From NCBI GenBank assembly GCA_017620015.1, contig JAFZRE010000039.1, positions 1-64,000 on the forward strand: a DNA stretch of 64,000 nucleotides, read 5' to 3'. This DNA is from Bacteroidales bacterium. GTDB lineage: Bacteria; Bacteroidota; Bacteroidia; Bacteroidales; ML635J-15. The translations under genes and the position numbers were made by a program. Below the pieces are notes generated by a model. The model searched no databases, had not been told where the DNA came from, and saw only the letters and a program-made list of their open reading frames with translations. This document shows, in pieces, positions 1 through 8,752 of the stretch. How positions within the stretch are numbered: position 1 is the stretch's first letter; each line of letters opens with the position of its first letter.

Positions 1-459
1 CCTGAAACCTACACCATTACCTTGAATGTTGGTGAAAACGGCACTGTCACTACAAATCCCGAAACTTTGACCGATTTGCTTGCCGACACAGAAGTTGTCT
101 TCACAATTTCTCCAGCAGAAGGCTACGAACTTGACGAATTCAAGGTTGACGGCGAAGCAGTTACAGTTGAAAACAATACCTATTCGCTTACCGTTACTGC
201 CGATGCAACTATTGATGTCACATTCAAACTTGCCACTTCCGTTTTGTCTGACGAAGCAAGGAACATCGAAATCTATTCCTACGAAAGCGAACTTGTGATT
301 TCTGGCGCAGAAGGATTGAATGTAATGGTATATAATATGTTAGGTCAGGGTGTGGAATCGTTTGCCGTTGTAAGCGATGTAGAAAAGCACAATTTGCCGC
401 AAGGAATGTACATCGTGAAAGTTGGTGATAATGATACAGAAAAGATACTCGTTCGTTAA
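1..459 (+). CDS. C-terminal part of a T9SS-sorted surface protein (5' end outside window)
   Basis: The reading frame is open from base 1, so the start lies upstream. Residues about 8-70 form a divergent InlB B-repeat-like beta module (G-x-G-x-V start, a GYE-x-D-x-F-x-V-DG core, then T-I-D-V-T-F). The last ~75 residues are a type A T9SS sorting domain: an NIEIYSYESELVI strand, MVYNMLGQGV, the PQGMYIVKV turn and a short basic end EKILVR. The protein is therefore probably exported through the outer membrane and anchored to or released from the cell surface. Nothing in the visible part shows a catalytic function. A strong hairpin terminator follows the stop codon. Confidence 0.85.
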   Translation, partial: PETYTITLNVGENGTVTTNPETLTDLLADTEVVFTISPAEGYELDEFKVDGEAVTVENNTYSLTVTADATIDVTFKLATSVLSDEARNIEIYSYESELVISGAEGLNVMVYNMLGQGVESFAVVSDVEKHNLPQGMYIVKVGDNDTEKILVR

Positions 460-481
460 GATTTTTTGTTAAATTTCCTAT

Positions 482-536
482 GTCGGGGCAGATGTTGTTC
501 ATATTCTTTTATGTTTCGTGCCCCGACGCTTTTTTA
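482..536 (+). terminator. Intrinsic terminator after the T9SS protein
   Basis: A 9-bp perfect stem GTCGGGGCA / TGCCCCGAC (482-490 with 519-527) encloses a 28-base loop and is followed by GCTTTTTT. Confidence 0.75.
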
Positions 537-563
537 ACATCCGCCCACTGAGTTTCGCTTACT

Positions 564-635
564 GCGGCGTACTGAGCAGCTCCCTGAGCGTAGTCGAAGG
601 GCTGTCGAAGTGAGTATGTCGAAGGGTCGAAGGGA
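564..635. repeat. REP-like GTCGAAGGG repeat cluster
   Basis: Contains CCCTGAGCGTAGTCGAAGGG (582-601) followed by three degenerate GTCGAAG units. Closely related copies with the core CCCTGAGCYTGTCGAAGGG occur at 18708-18726 and 63684-63702, where they overlap coding sequence. Confidence 0.7.
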
Positions 636-675
636 AGGCGAAGGACACAAAGAAAATGGATAATAATTTAAGTAT

Positions 676-1254
676 ATGAAAAGAATATTTGAACTTTTAG
701 CAGTAATAATGATGGCATTTGCTCTTTTTTCCTGCGATGGAAAGAAAAATGCCGAGGTAGAACAAGAAGCACCCGAAGCAAAGGTTTTGCAGGTTGACGA
801 TGCGTTTGCAAAGATTGATGCAATGGTCGGCGATACGGTTGAGGTCGAGGGCGTGTGTATGCATTTGTGCCGTCACAGCGGACGCAAGATGTTTCTTATG
901 GGCAGCGACGATACGCAGATTTTGCGTGTTGAAAGTGTGGAACTTGGCGAACCTTTCAAGCAGGAATGTCTTGAGCACATTGTTTATGTAAAGGGCATTG
1001 TCCGAGAAGAACGCATTGACGAGGACTACCTGAACGAATGGGAAAAGGAACTCGCAGGAATGGAGCAGCACGGCGAAGGTACCGAGGGTTGCGGAGCCGA
1101 AAAGCAGTCGCGTCAGGAAACAGCCAATACCCCCGAAGCCCGCATTGCCGATTTCCGCGCAAAGATTGCCGAACGCAAAGCAAAGGAAGGCAAGGCGTAT
1201 TTGTCGTTTTATCACATAGATGCGGTGGAATATAATGTAATTGACAATGAATAA
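676..1254 (+). CDS. OB-fold (tRNA_anti-like) lipoprotein
   Basis: 192 residues. The N-terminus is a lipoprotein signal with lipobox FSC and acylated Cys20. Residues about 40-110 look like the small OB-fold seen in Bacteroidales tRNA_anti-like lipoproteins: A-x-VGDTVEVEGVC, then a strand KMFLMGSDDTQILRVE and H-I-V-YVKGIVREERID. A C-M-H-L-C-R-H-S-G cluster in the OB-fold could bind a metal, which is inference. The end has a charged helix (ARIADFRAKIAERKAKEG) and a YLSFYHIDAVEY strand. It lies in the envelope; substrate unknown. It stands alone between two repeat-rich gaps. Confidence 0.75.
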   Translation: MKRIFELLAVIMMAFALFSCDGKKNAEVEQEAPEAKVLQVDDAFAKIDAMVGDTVEVEGVCMHLCRHSGRKMFLMGSDDTQILRVESVELGEPFKQECLEHIVYVKGIVREERIDEDYLNEWEKELAGMEQHGEGTEGCGAEKQSRQETANTPEARIADFRAKIAERKAKEGKAYLSFYHIDAVEYNVIDNE

Positions 1255-1679
1255 TGGACAATTAACAATTGATAATCTGTAGCAACGTTGCGTGCAACGT
1301 CGCCACAATAATGAAAAAAATAATATGGAAGTCGCTACGCGAGAAATTAAACAAATTGAATCAAATTTTTCAAATTATTTGTTGGATTTGAAAAGAATTT
1401 GTTCAATTTCTGCCCGTAGGGCACTAAAAAACAATGGACAATGTATAATTGATAATCTGTGGCGGCTAAAAGGCTGACAGGCTAACAGTCAAAAAGTCTG
1501 TAGGCCTGCAAGCCTGTGAGCCTGTTCGCCCAGAAACGTGAACGGCGAAGCCCTCAACGAAGTTAAACATATAAACGCCGCAGGTATTCAAACATGAAAC
1601 ATTCAAACGGCGTAGCCACAGAAACCCAGAAACCTGAAACATAGAAACGGGCGTAGCCCACAGAACCTTGAAACATTTT
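1255..1679. repeat. 425-base composite intergenic repeat region without a gene
   Basis: No credible gene. From left to right: a GGACAATTAACAATTGATAAT unit split by the palindrome ACGTTGCGTGCAACGT (1285-1300, identical 16-mer at 8934-8949); GCCCGTAGGGC (about 1410-1420); a second GGACAAT..ATTGATAATCTGTGGCGG unit (about 1435-1466); an AGGCTGACAGGCTAACAG / CAAGCCTGTGAGCCTG unit (1470-1527, relative at 49509-49552); and tandem degenerate 'AGAAACNTGAAACNNNCGGCGTAGCC' units (1530-1679) that run up to the start of the next gene. Relatives of the last type close the window at 63950-64000 and occur at 8763-8800 in reverse. Confidence 0.7.
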
Positions 1680-2555
1680 ATGATTGATTGCATTAACCTA
1701 ACCCACTACTACGGCAAAAGGTGCATATACGAAAACCTTAGCTTTTCCGTGCCGCAAGGTCGCATACTCGGACTTTTGGGCAAAAACGGAACCGGCAAGA
1801 CCACGACCATCAACATTCTCAGCGGTTTTCTGAAGCCACGAAGCGGCGAATGCCGTATTTTCGGACAGAACATAATCGATATGAATCCAGAACTTCGCCG
1901 CGACATCGGTCTGCTCATCGAAGGACATATCCAGTACAGCTTTATGACTATCCGCCAGATAGAACGCTTTTATGCCCGATTCTATCCGCAATGGGACAAG
2001 AATGTGTATTACGACCTGATGTCGATGCTGAAAGTCGCACCGAACCAGCGCATTTCGCGTATGTCGTGCGGACAGAGGTCGCAGGTGGCACTCGGACTTC
2101 TGATGGCACAGAATCCCAAGTTGCTGATACTGGACGACTTTTCGCTCGGTCTTGACCCCGGTTACCGTCGTCTGTTCATCGACTATCTTCGCGACTTTGT
2201 GAAATCGTCGGGAAAGACAGTTTTCCTGACATCGCACATCATACAGGATATGGAGCGGCTCATCGACGACTGCATAATGATGGACTATGGCAAGATTATC
2301 TTGCAGATGCCCGTTGCCGAACTGCTAGACAAATATCGGCAGTACATTTTCAAATTGGCAGAAAACAGCGCTTTGCCCGAAATGGCTGATGTCTATCATC
2401 CTACGGTAATCCGTGGCAATGTTGAACTTGGCTCGTTCTTGGATGCCGACGAACTGAAATCTCGTTTGGTGGCAAAAGGTGTTGCTTTCGAGGATTTTTC
2501 ATCACAGAAGGTAAATTTGGAGGATGCATTTATTGGGTTGACGGGGAAATATTAA
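1680..2555 (+). CDS. ABC transporter ATP-binding protein (YtrB/BcrA type)
   Basis: 291 residues, the energising subunit of the exporter-type ABC system formed with the next gene. Walker A is GKNGTGKTT (about residue 34), the H-loop is TSHIIQDME. Two motifs are off consensus: the signature reads MSCGQRS rather than LSGGQ, and Walker B reads LILDDFSLGLD, with Asp where the catalytic Glu normally sits. The first start in this frame is a TTG at 1668, but it lies inside the repeat that fills the upstream gap, so the ATG at 1680 (MIDCINLTHYYG) is preferred. A ~130-residue C-terminal part follows the ATPase core. First gene of the 1680-4458 operon. Confidence 0.85.
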   Translation: MIDCINLTHYYGKRCIYENLSFSVPQGRILGLLGKNGTGKTTTINILSGFLKPRSGECRIFGQNIIDMNPELRRDIGLLIEGHIQYSFMTIRQIERFYARFYPQWDKNVYYDLMSMLKVAPNQRISRMSCGQRSQVALGLLMAQNPKLLILDDFSLGLDPGYRRLFIDYLRDFVKSSGKTVFLTSHIIQDMERLIDDCIMMDYGKIILQMPVAELLDKYRQYIFKLAENSALPEMADVYHPTVIRGNVELGSFLDADELKSRLVAKGVAFEDFSSQKVNLEDAFIGLTGKY

Positions 2556-2704
2556 AGAATTGATAATGGACAATTGACAATGGATAATTGATTATTTGTG
2601 GCGGCGCGCCATTTGTGGAGACGCGCCATGGCACGTCTCTACAAATCGAATCATCAAATCATCGAATCGTCAAATCATCAAATTTTCAAATAATAAATCT
2701 CGCT
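2556..2704. repeat. Intergenic repeats between ABC ATPase and permease
   Basis: Third copy of the GGACAATTGACAAT/GGATAATTGATTA unit (about 2567-2592), a near-perfect palindrome AGACGCGCCATGGCACGTCT (about 2620-2639), then a run of (A)TC(A/G)TCAAATC units (about 2643-2690). The permease start codon immediately follows, so the two ABC genes are separated by repeats although they clearly belong together. Confidence 0.65.
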
Positions 2705-3361
2705 ATGCTTTACAAGGAATGGATAAAAACTCGTTGGTTTTATGCGGTTGCATTACTGACAACTTTTGCACTTTGCGGATATGTGCTTTTAAACATCAAC
2801 AGGCTGGTGTCGCTGAAAGGTGCCGCCCATCTGTGGGAGGTTGCGATGTTTCGCGATGCAATTTTCATTGATATGCTGCGGTATGTTCCGCTGTTGGTGG
2901 GGATTGTGGCTGCGGTGGTTCAGTTTGTACCCGAACTGGTTCATAAGCGGTTGAAACTCACAATGCATCTGCCACGCGGATACGTGCGTTCGGTAATGGA
3001 GATGCTTCTGTTTGGCTTCGGATGCCTTGCATTGTTGTTCTGTGGCAATCTGGTTATGCTTCTGCTGGGCTTGCAGACTTTTTTTGCCAACGAAATAGTC
3101 TGGCACATTGTTCTTACTGCCTTGCCGTGGTATCTGGCAGGCTTGGCGGCGTACATACTTGTTGCTTGGATTTGTCTTGAACCAGTTTGGCGCAGACGGA
3201 TTCTTAACATCTTGATTTCCATTGCCTGCCTGCGAGTTTTCTATATGTCGCCAGCACCCGAAGCATACAATAGGCTGTTGCCGTGGCTGATGGTGCTTGT
3301 CGTAGTGAGTTTGGCATTGCCACTTTTGTCGGTTGTTCGTTTTAAGGAAGGAAAGGAGTAG
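2705..3361 (+). CDS. ABC transporter permease, integral membrane protein
   Basis: 218 residues starting at MLYKEWIKTRWFYA. The frame is open further upstream to 2588, but that part is repeat sequence, so the ATG at 2705 is chosen. About six hydrophobic segments are visible: YAVALLTTFALCGYVLL, YVPLLVGIVAAVVQFV, LLFGFGCLALLFCGNLVMLLL, IVLTALPWYLAGLAAYILVA, ILNILISIACLRVF and LLPWLMVLVVVSLALPLL. It would form the channel for the ATPase upstream. Substrate unknown. It ends 2 bases before the DUF4857 gene. Confidence 0.75.
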   Translation: MLYKEWIKTRWFYAVALLTTFALCGYVLLNINRLVSLKGAAHLWEVAMFRDAIFIDMLRYVPLLVGIVAAVVQFVPELVHKRLKLTMHLPRGYVRSVMEMLLFGFGCLALLFCGNLVMLLLGLQTFFANEIVWHIVLTALPWYLAGLAAYILVAWICLEPVWRRRILNILISIACLRVFYMSPAPEAYNRLLPWLMVLVVVSLALPLLSVVRFKEGKE

Positions 3362-3363
3362 TT

Positions 3364-4458
3364 ATGAATAAGATAGAGAAACTTTTGGTGATTGTCGGAC
3401 GCACATTTTTCGTCTGCGTATGCGCTTTTCTTGTCGTGTGGATTCTTACTTGGGCTTTCCATTTTGCTGCCGACACTTCCGAGAAACCGCCATTCACCTT
3501 GTACAGCGCTATCATTGATGACTTTGCAATGTTCAAAAACGAGGATTCGGGAAAACATTACTACGATGCTCACGCCAACGAATACACCGAGGCGCAATTT
3601 TATGAAATGCTGCCTACTTTTTATTGCAAGCAGTTGATTGTTAATGAGAAATTGCCTGACACCCTGTATGGCCGTCCAGTGAGTGCGAAATTCATTCAGA
3701 ATGAAAACTTTACATTCAAGACTGCCCCTGCTGCTGTGAACAAGAGGGAAATTGCACTTTATCCGCTGATGGAATCGATGTCGGGGCGTGTCGATTTGGA
3801 AATGCCGACCGATGTGTTCCGCATTACGGAAAATGCCATCGAATTTGTTGATATGGCAACAAATTCGGTTGACGGGGCAAAATCCGATTTGTTCACTAAA
3901 ATGTTTGTACAGAAAGGTTTTGCTTTCCCAGCGCACATTATTTCGGGAAATCCGACCACAAAGAAGGAATACGACAACGGCTATCTTATCACCGATTCAA
4001 ACGACAAGCTTTTCCACCTGAAAATGCAGTGCGGACGACCTTATTTGCGACCTATTGAGTTGCCAGAAGGCATTGTTCCCAAGCACATTTTTGTCACCGA
4101 ATTCCGCAACCAGCGTTCCTTGGCGTTCATTAGTGACACAGAAAATCGTTTCTGGATGCTCGATGCCAAGAATTATGAATTTCAGAAAGCAGAACTCCCC
4201 GATTTCAATCCCGAAACCGATGGAATGATGATAATTGGCAACTTTCATGACTGGACAGTAAGCATTTCATCTGGCGACCAACTTCGCTACTTTGCACTTT
4301 CCTCCGACGATTTGCATTGCTTGAAATCATACGAAGTTCCAGCAGAAGAACCTACCAAATTGCAACGCATTGGCAATATTTTGATTCCCATTCAGTTGAA
4401 GTTCCTGTCGGGACTTGATGGATATGTTTGGCCGAGAGTGGCGGTATTTGGTGAATAG
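3364..4458 (+). CDS. DUF4857 domain protein of the ABC operon
   Basis: 364 residues with one N-terminal membrane anchor (LLVIVGRTFFVCVCAFLVVWILTWAF) and a large presumed periplasmic beta-rich part. The combination ABC ATPase, permease and this protein is a recurrent Bacteroidales unit, and I assign DUF4857 from the N-terminal sequence and from that context. Repeated segments such as RSLAFISDTENRFWMLDAKN suggest propeller-like blades. Function unknown; it may be an accessory periplasmic subunit of the exporter. Confidence 0.7.
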   Translation: MNKIEKLLVIVGRTFFVCVCAFLVVWILTWAFHFAADTSEKPPFTLYSAIIDDFAMFKNEDSGKHYYDAHANEYTEAQFYEMLPTFYCKQLIVNEKLPDTLYGRPVSAKFIQNENFTFKTAPAAVNKREIALYPLMESMSGRVDLEMPTDVFRITENAIEFVDMATNSVDGAKSDLFTKMFVQKGFAFPAHIISGNPTTKKEYDNGYLITDSNDKLFHLKMQCGRPYLRPIELPEGIVPKHIFVTEFRNQRSLAFISDTENRFWMLDAKNYEFQKAELPDFNPETDGMMIIGNFHDWTVSISSGDQLRYFALSSDDLHCLKSYEVPAEEPTKLQRIGNILIPIQLKFLSGLDGYVWPRVAVFGE

Positions 4459-4465
4459 AATATAG

Positions 4466-4497
4466 AAAAAACGCCTCGGATTCCCGAAGCGTTTTTT
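4466..4497. terminator. Bidirectional intrinsic terminator
   Basis: AAAAAACGC-c-TCGG / CCGA-a-GCGTTTTTT with an ATTC loop. It has A and U tracts on both sides and lies between the convergent DUF4857 gene and sufD, so it can serve both. Confidence 0.8.
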
Positions 4498-4514
4498 ATG
4501 TTGTTTGCAATGTA

Positions 4515-5867
4515 TTACGCCTTGCAGTTTCCGCCTTCGCAGTTGAGCAGACAGTTGCTGCATTCTGAAAGTTCGCCACGCAGACGAGAATTTATCATGT
4601 TCGAGATGCGTTCCTTCAGCGGTTCTATGTGCATATTCATCAGAATGTCGTTGGCAAAGGCGAACATAAGCATTAGCTTGGCTTCCTTGGTGCTAATTCC
4701 GCGCTGACGAAGGTAGAACAACGCTTCTTCGTCGAGTTGACCTACGGTTGCTCCGTGGCTACACTGAACATCGTCGGCGTAGATTTCCAATTGTGGTTTG
4801 GTGGTCATGCGGGCATCGCCTGTAAGGCAGAGGTTGCGGTTGGTCTGGTAGGCAGCCGTCTTCTGTGCGCCCTCGTGGACGATGATTTTTCCCATAAACG
4901 AACCGCGCGCTTGCTCGTCGAGTATGCCCTTGTAAAGTTCGTTGCTGTTGCAGTTTGGAACAAGGTGCTCGATAAGTGTGTAGTTGTCAACATATTGCTT
5001 GCGGTCGATGAGGTAAAGCCCGAGCAGGTTGGCGTCGGAATGTTCGCCGTTGAAACGCACACGTAGGTTGTTGCGTACGATTCCGCCATGAAGCGTCAGC
5101 ACAAACGATTCGATATTTGCATCGCCTTGCAATTCAGCAAGATGGTTGCTTACGAGGCTCGACTTGTCGGGTTCGTTCTGAATTGTGTAGTGCGTGAGCT
5201 TTGAACCCTTGCCAATGAACGATTCGGTAGTGTCGATTACAAAATTGCTGCTGCTATTGAGCGTATGGTCGCACACGACAACCGACAACGACGAGTTTTT
5301 GCCCAAAACAATAAGGTTGCGCTTTACAATGTTCTTGCTGCCGAATCCGTGATTCAGATTTATTATCTGCAAAGTCTTTTCGAGGCGGACATTGTCGGGG
5401 ATATAGACGAAAAGTCCGTCGTCGGCGAGCATTGTGCTGAGGTTTACAAAGCCGTCGCCGAAGTTGGCTGCGCTTGTGTTGTAGTATTTCTCGAAAATAT
5501 CGCGGTGCTTGGTCTGTGCTTCCTTCAGGCTGCATACGATTGCATTGTTGGGCAGAAATTTGTTCTGGTCATAGTACATTCCGTTCGATACGAGTACCAC
5601 TTCTGCATCCATGTTTTCGACCTCACACTTGAAATATTCGTTCAAGTCAATATTTGTCTTGCTTTGCAAGACATTGCCAAATTCAGTGCTGAAAATGTCG
5701 GCTATGTTGAAGTTGCGGTAATTCTCGGTCTTTGCCGTTGGAAGACCGTTTTTGCGGAAGTCTTCCAATGCCTGACTGCGCTTGGCGAACATGAAGTCGG
5801 TGTCGGACTTGCGGAATTGTTCGGCGCAACTTTCAAAGATGTCTATGTATTTTTTATTGATGTCCAT
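4515..5867 (-). CDS. sufD: Fe-S cluster assembly protein SufD
   Basis: 450 residues. Partner of SufB in the SufBC2D scaffold complex, which builds Fe-S clusters in the cytoplasm. The C-terminal beta-helix core is clear: GSFMGKIIVHEGAQKTAAYQTNRNL, then LEIYADDVQCSHGATVGQLDEEALFYLRQRGIS, including the conserved His of CSHGATVG. The last residues carry a cysteine-rich tail (ECSNCLLNCEGGNCKA) that could hold metal, which is inference. It is the last gene of the suf operon, 4 bases after sufC. Confidence 0.95.
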   Translation of the reverse strand: MDINKKYIDIFESCAEQFRKSDTDFMFAKRSQALEDFRKNGLPTAKTENYRNFNIADIFSTEFGNVLQSKTNIDLNEYFKCEVENMDAEVVLVSNGMYYDQNKFLPNNAIVCSLKEAQTKHRDIFEKYYNTSAANFGDGFVNLSTMLADDGLFVYIPDNVRLEKTLQIINLNHGFGSKNIVKRNLIVLGKNSSLSVVVCDHTLNSSSNFVIDTTESFIGKGSKLTHYTIQNEPDKSSLVSNHLAELQGDANIESFVLTLHGGIVRNNLRVRFNGEHSDANLLGLYLIDRKQYVDNYTLIEHLVPNCNSNELYKGILDEQARGSFMGKIIVHEGAQKTAAYQTNRNLCLTGDARMTTKPQLEIYADDVQCSHGATVGQLDEEALFYLRQRGISTKEAKLMLMFAFANDILMNMHIEPLKERISNMINSRLRGELSECSNCLLNCEGGNCKA

Positions 5868-5871
5868 GATT

Positions 5872-6624
5872 TTATTCTCCGAGCTGTTCCTTAATCCATC
5901 CGTAACCTTTCTCTTCGAGTTCGAGTGCCAGTTCCTTGCCGGCGGTCTTCACGATGCGTCCGTTGTAGAGGATGTGAACCACATCGGGAACGATGAAGTC
6001 GAGAAGCCTCTGGTAGTGTGTGATAACTATGCACGATGTCTCTGGAGTCTTGAGCTTGTTTACTCCGTTAGCAACAATGCGGAGAGCGTCGATGTCGAGG
6101 CCAGAGTCGGTTTCGTCGAGAATCGACAGGCAGGGACGGAGCATTGCCATCTGGAAGATTTCGTTGCGCTTCTTTTCTCCGCCCGAGAATCCGACATTCA
6201 CCTGACGGTTTGCAAGGTCGTCCTTCAGTTCGACGAACTCTTTCATTTCGCGAGTGTATTTCAGGAATTCCGATGCGGTCAATTCTGGCAAACCGCGGTA
6301 TTTGCGCTGTTCGTTGATGGCGGTCTTCATGAAGTTTATCATGCTTACGCCAGGTATTTCAACCGGATACTGGAAGCTAAGGAAAATTCCTTCCTTGGCA
6401 CGCTGTTCCACACTCATTTCGAGGAGGTTGCGACCTTTGAAAATAACTTCGCCTTCGGTAACCTTGTAGTTTTCGTTGCCAGTGAGCACAGCCGACAAGG
6501 TTGATTTTCCCGAACCGTTGGGTCCCATTATGGCGTGAACTTCGCCCTCTTTTATTTCGAGGTTTATACCTTTTAGTATTTCTTTGCCGTTGATTTCGGC
6601 GTGAAGGTTCTTTATAGTTAGCAT
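5872..6624 (-). CDS. sufC: Fe-S cluster assembly ATPase SufC
   Basis: 250 residues, the usual length. ABC-type ATPase that drives the SufBCD scaffold. Walker A is GPNGSGKST, the signature is GFSGGEKKRNE, Walker B is LSILDETDSGLDIDAL and the H-loop is VITHYQRLLDF, all typical of SufC. Its start codon lies inside the 3' end of the upstream HEAT-like gene (7-base overlap, created by a repeat-derived extension of that gene). Confidence 0.97.
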   Translation of the reverse strand: MLTIKNLHAEINGKEILKGINLEIKEGEVHAIMGPNGSGKSTLSAVLTGNENYKVTEGEVIFKGRNLLEMSVEQRAKEGIFLSFQYPVEIPGVSMINFMKTAINEQRKYRGLPELTASEFLKYTREMKEFVELKDDLANRQVNVGFSGGEKKRNEIFQMAMLRPCLSILDETDSGLDIDALRIVANGVNKLKTPETSCIVITHYQRLLDFIVPDVVHILYNGRIVKTAGKELALELEEKGYGWIKEQLGE

Positions 6625-7214
6625 AGTGATATGATTTTTTGCATTTTTTTAGTTTGGGACGATGCATGCATCGTCCTTGCATGATATGTGGGGGTAGTCT
6701 GTGACGATGCGCGCATCGTCCTTACCTCTATTGATTTGCGGATTCCGTGAGGATAGTAGTCCTTGGTATCGTCGAAGATTGCTATGGCTTCCGACCTGAT
6801 TTCGGGGTATTGCTCTCCGATTTTCATGAGCATGTCGTAGGCGGCTGAGCGGACCGATGCCTGTAACTTGTTGTCCTTTATGCATTTGAAGCAGAAGTCA
6901 AAGATGTCACAGCATTGCCTTTCGTCAAGTTGCATGTGCGAGAGTATCTTGAGAGTTTCGCGACGGTGTCCTGGCTTTGCGATGTTGGGCAGGTTGTCGA
7001 TGAGCATTTGTGCGTATGGCTGTATGTCGGTGGCTTTTCGTTCTGCATATTTGCACAGAACCCAGCTTGCTCGCCACGAGAAAGGCTCATTTTCGAGCGA
7101 AAAGGCGACAAAACTACCAATCAGCTGCCTGTTTGCCAGCAGGTAGTTGGTCGTAGTCTTCACATCGAAGTACTTGACTGTGAGAAGTGGTAGTATGTCG
7201 TTTCGTTTTTCCAT
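6618..7214 (-). CDS. HEAT-like alpha-helical protein inside the suf operon, with a repeat-derived C-terminus
   Basis: 198 residues. Residues 1 to about 165 are helical, with paired-helix units (WRASWVLCKYAER; HRRETLKILSHM; QASVRSAAYDMLMKIGEQYPEIRSEAIAIFDDT) that resemble HEAT/ARM repeats. The last ~32 residues (from RTMRASSQT) are encoded by two palindromic repeats, so the natural end was probably near 6720. The gene lies between sufB and sufC and runs the same way. The function is not known; a helper role in Fe-S assembly is only suggested by position. Confidence 0.7.
   Translation of the reverse strand: MEKRNDILPLLTVKYFDVKTTTNYLLANRQLIGSFVAFSLENEPFSWRASWVLCKYAERKATDIQPYAQMLIDNLPNIAKPGHRRETLKILSHMQLDERQCCDIFDFCFKCIKDNKLQASVRSAAYDMLMKIGEQYPEIRSEAIAIFDDTKDYYPHGIRKSIEVRTMRASSQTTPTYHARTMHASSQTKKMQKIISLC
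6657..6720. repeat. Two perfect palindromes GACGATGC(AT/GC)GCATCGTC
   Basis: GGACGATGCATGCATCGTCC at 6657-6676 and GACGATGCGCGCATCGTC at 6703-6720, 26 bases apart. Both lie inside the reading frame of the HEAT-like gene and give the repeated peptides RTMRASSQ and RTMHASSQ. Confidence 0.85.
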
Positions 7215-7227
7215 ATTGTTAGTTACA

Positions 7228-7252
7228 GATGCTGAAACAAGTTCGGCATGAC
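7228..7252. repeat. REP-like GATGCTGAA..TTCGGCATGAC element
   Basis: Imperfect palindrome between sufB and the HEAT-like gene. Relatives: 18753-18777 and 63915-63937 in the same form, and 43612-43637 and 45731-45756 (ATCCTGAA..TTCAGGAT form) inside terminators. Confidence 0.7.
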
Positions 7253-7264
7253 TGGTTAGAGTAA

Positions 7265-8719
7265 TTATCCGACACTACCCTCCAGGCTTATTTGCAGCAG
7301 TTTCTGAGCTTCGACGGCGAACTCCATCGGCAGACGGCTGATGACTTCCTTGGCGTAGCCGTTAACAATCAGTCCGATAGCGGTTTCGGTTGAGATGCCA
7401 CGCTGGTTGCAGTAGAAAATCTGGTCTTCGCTGATTTTCGAAGTCGTAGCTTCGTGCTCCACGATGGCTGTTTCGTTGTTCACATCGAGGGTGGGGAAGG
7501 TGTGTGCTCCGCATTTGTCGCCCATGAGCAGCGAGTCGCACTGCGAGAAATTGCGGGCGTTGTCGGCGTTCTTGCCGATTTTCACCATTCCGCGGTACGA
7601 GTTTTGGCTTCGTCCTGCCGAGATCCCTTTTGATACTATCGTGCTGCTGGTATTCTTGCCGATGTGAATCATCTTCGAGCCGGTGTCGGCCTGTTGGAAG
7701 TTGTTTGTTACGGCTACCGAGTAGAATTCCGAAACCGAGTTGTCGCCCTTGAGCACTGTGCTCGGGTATTTCCAAGTGATTGCCGAACCGGTTTCCACCT
7801 GTGCCCAGCTGATCTTTGAGTTCTTTCCGTTGCAAAGTCCGCGCTTGGTTACGAAGTTGTATATGCCGCCTTTGCCTTCCTTGTTGCCTGGATACCAGTT
7901 TTGTACGGTCGAGTACTTGACTTCGGCATCGTTTTCGGCAATAATTTCCACTATTGCGGCGTGCAACTGGTTTTCGTCGCGTTGCGGTGCGGTACAGCCT
8001 TCCATATAGCTTACATACGCGCCTTCATCGGCTACTATCAGCGTGCGTTCAAACTGACCGGTGTTGCTTGCGTTTATGCGGAAGTAGGTCGAAAGTTCGA
8101 TAGGGCAGCGCACACCCTTAGGAATGTAGCAGAACGAACCGTCGCTGAATACCGCCGAGTTGAGGGCCGCAAAATAGTTGTCGCCCGAAGGTACTACCTT
8201 GCCCATGTACTTGCGAACGAGGTCCGGATGGTTTTTCACAGCCTCGCTGAACGAGCAGAAGATAATTCCGTCTTCGGCAAGTCGTTCCTGGAAAGTTGTC
8301 TTAACCGAAACGCTGTCCATTACCGCATCGAAAGCAACGCCCGAAAGCCGTTTCTGCTCGTCAAGTGGAATGCCGAGCCTGTCGAAAGTATTCTTGATTT
8401 CGGGGTCGATTTCGTCGAGCGAGTTGAGTTTTTTCTTCTGCTTAGGTGCCGAGTAGTATATTATGCTCTGGTAGTCGATTGGTGGAATGTCGAGGTGTCC
8501 CCAGTTGGGCTGTTCCATGTTTTTCCACTTCTCAAAAGCGTTGAGACGGAATTCTAGAAGCCATTCGGGTTCACCTTTCTTCTGGGAAATCAGTCGTACC
8601 GTTTCTTCGTTAAGACCAACGGGAATTTCGTCGGCTTCGATGTCGGAAACGAATCCGTACTTGTATTCCGATTGCGTGACTTCCTTTATAAGTTCCTTGT
8701 CCTGTGTGTTTTCAGACAT
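7265..8719 (-). CDS. sufB: Fe-S cluster assembly protein SufB
   Basis: 484 residues, full length. Core scaffold subunit of SufBC2D. Recognisable blocks: [40 protein letters not shown], the [20 protein letters not shown] block with its cysteine, [22 protein letters not shown], and near the end [17 protein letters not shown] and [24 protein letters not shown]. First gene of the suf operon, with a -7 box about 25 bases upstream. Confidence 0.97.
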   Translation of the reverse strand: MSENTQDKELIKEVTQSEYKYGFVSDIEADEIPVGLNEETVRLISQKKGEPEWLLEFRLNAFEKWKNMEQPNWGHLDIPPIDYQSIIYYSAPKQKKKLNSLDEIDPEIKNTFDRLGIPLDEQKRLSGVAFDAVMDSVSVKTTFQERLAEDGIIFCSFSEAVKNHPDLVRKYMGKVVPSGDNYFAALNSAVFSDGSFCYIPKGVRCPIELSTYFRINASNTGQFERTLIVADEGAYVSYMEGCTAPQRDENQLHAAIVEIIAENDAEVKYSTVQNWYPGNKEGKGGIYNFVTKRGLCNGKNSKISWAQVETGSAITWKYPSTVLKGDNSVSEFYSVAVTNNFQQADTGSKMIHIGKNTSSTIVSKGISAGRSQNSYRGMVKIGKNADNARNFSQCDSLLMGDKCGAHTFPTLDVNNETAIVEHEATTSKISEDQIFYCNQRGISTETAIGLIVNGYAKEVISRLPMEFAVEAQKLLQISLEGSVG

Positions 8720-8744
8720 TTTCTTGTTTCGTTTTATTGGAGCG

Positions 8745-8752
8745 CAAAGATA
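8745..8752 (-). promoter_or_regulatory. -7 box for the suf operon
   Basis: Minus-strand TATCTTTG matches TAnnTTTG, 25 bases before the sufB start. No clear -33 TTTG at normal spacing. Confidence 0.55.

Noticed and set aside
1292..1477. 61-residue ORF in the repeat-rich gap before the ABC ATPase
   Set aside because: It is made of repeat units (ACGTTGCGTGCAACGT, GCCCGTAGGGC, ATTGATAATCTG) and has no promoter-proximal or family signal.
1698..2237. 179-residue antisense ORF in the ABC ATPase gene
   Set aside because: Shadow of a clearly coding ABC ATPase on the other strand.
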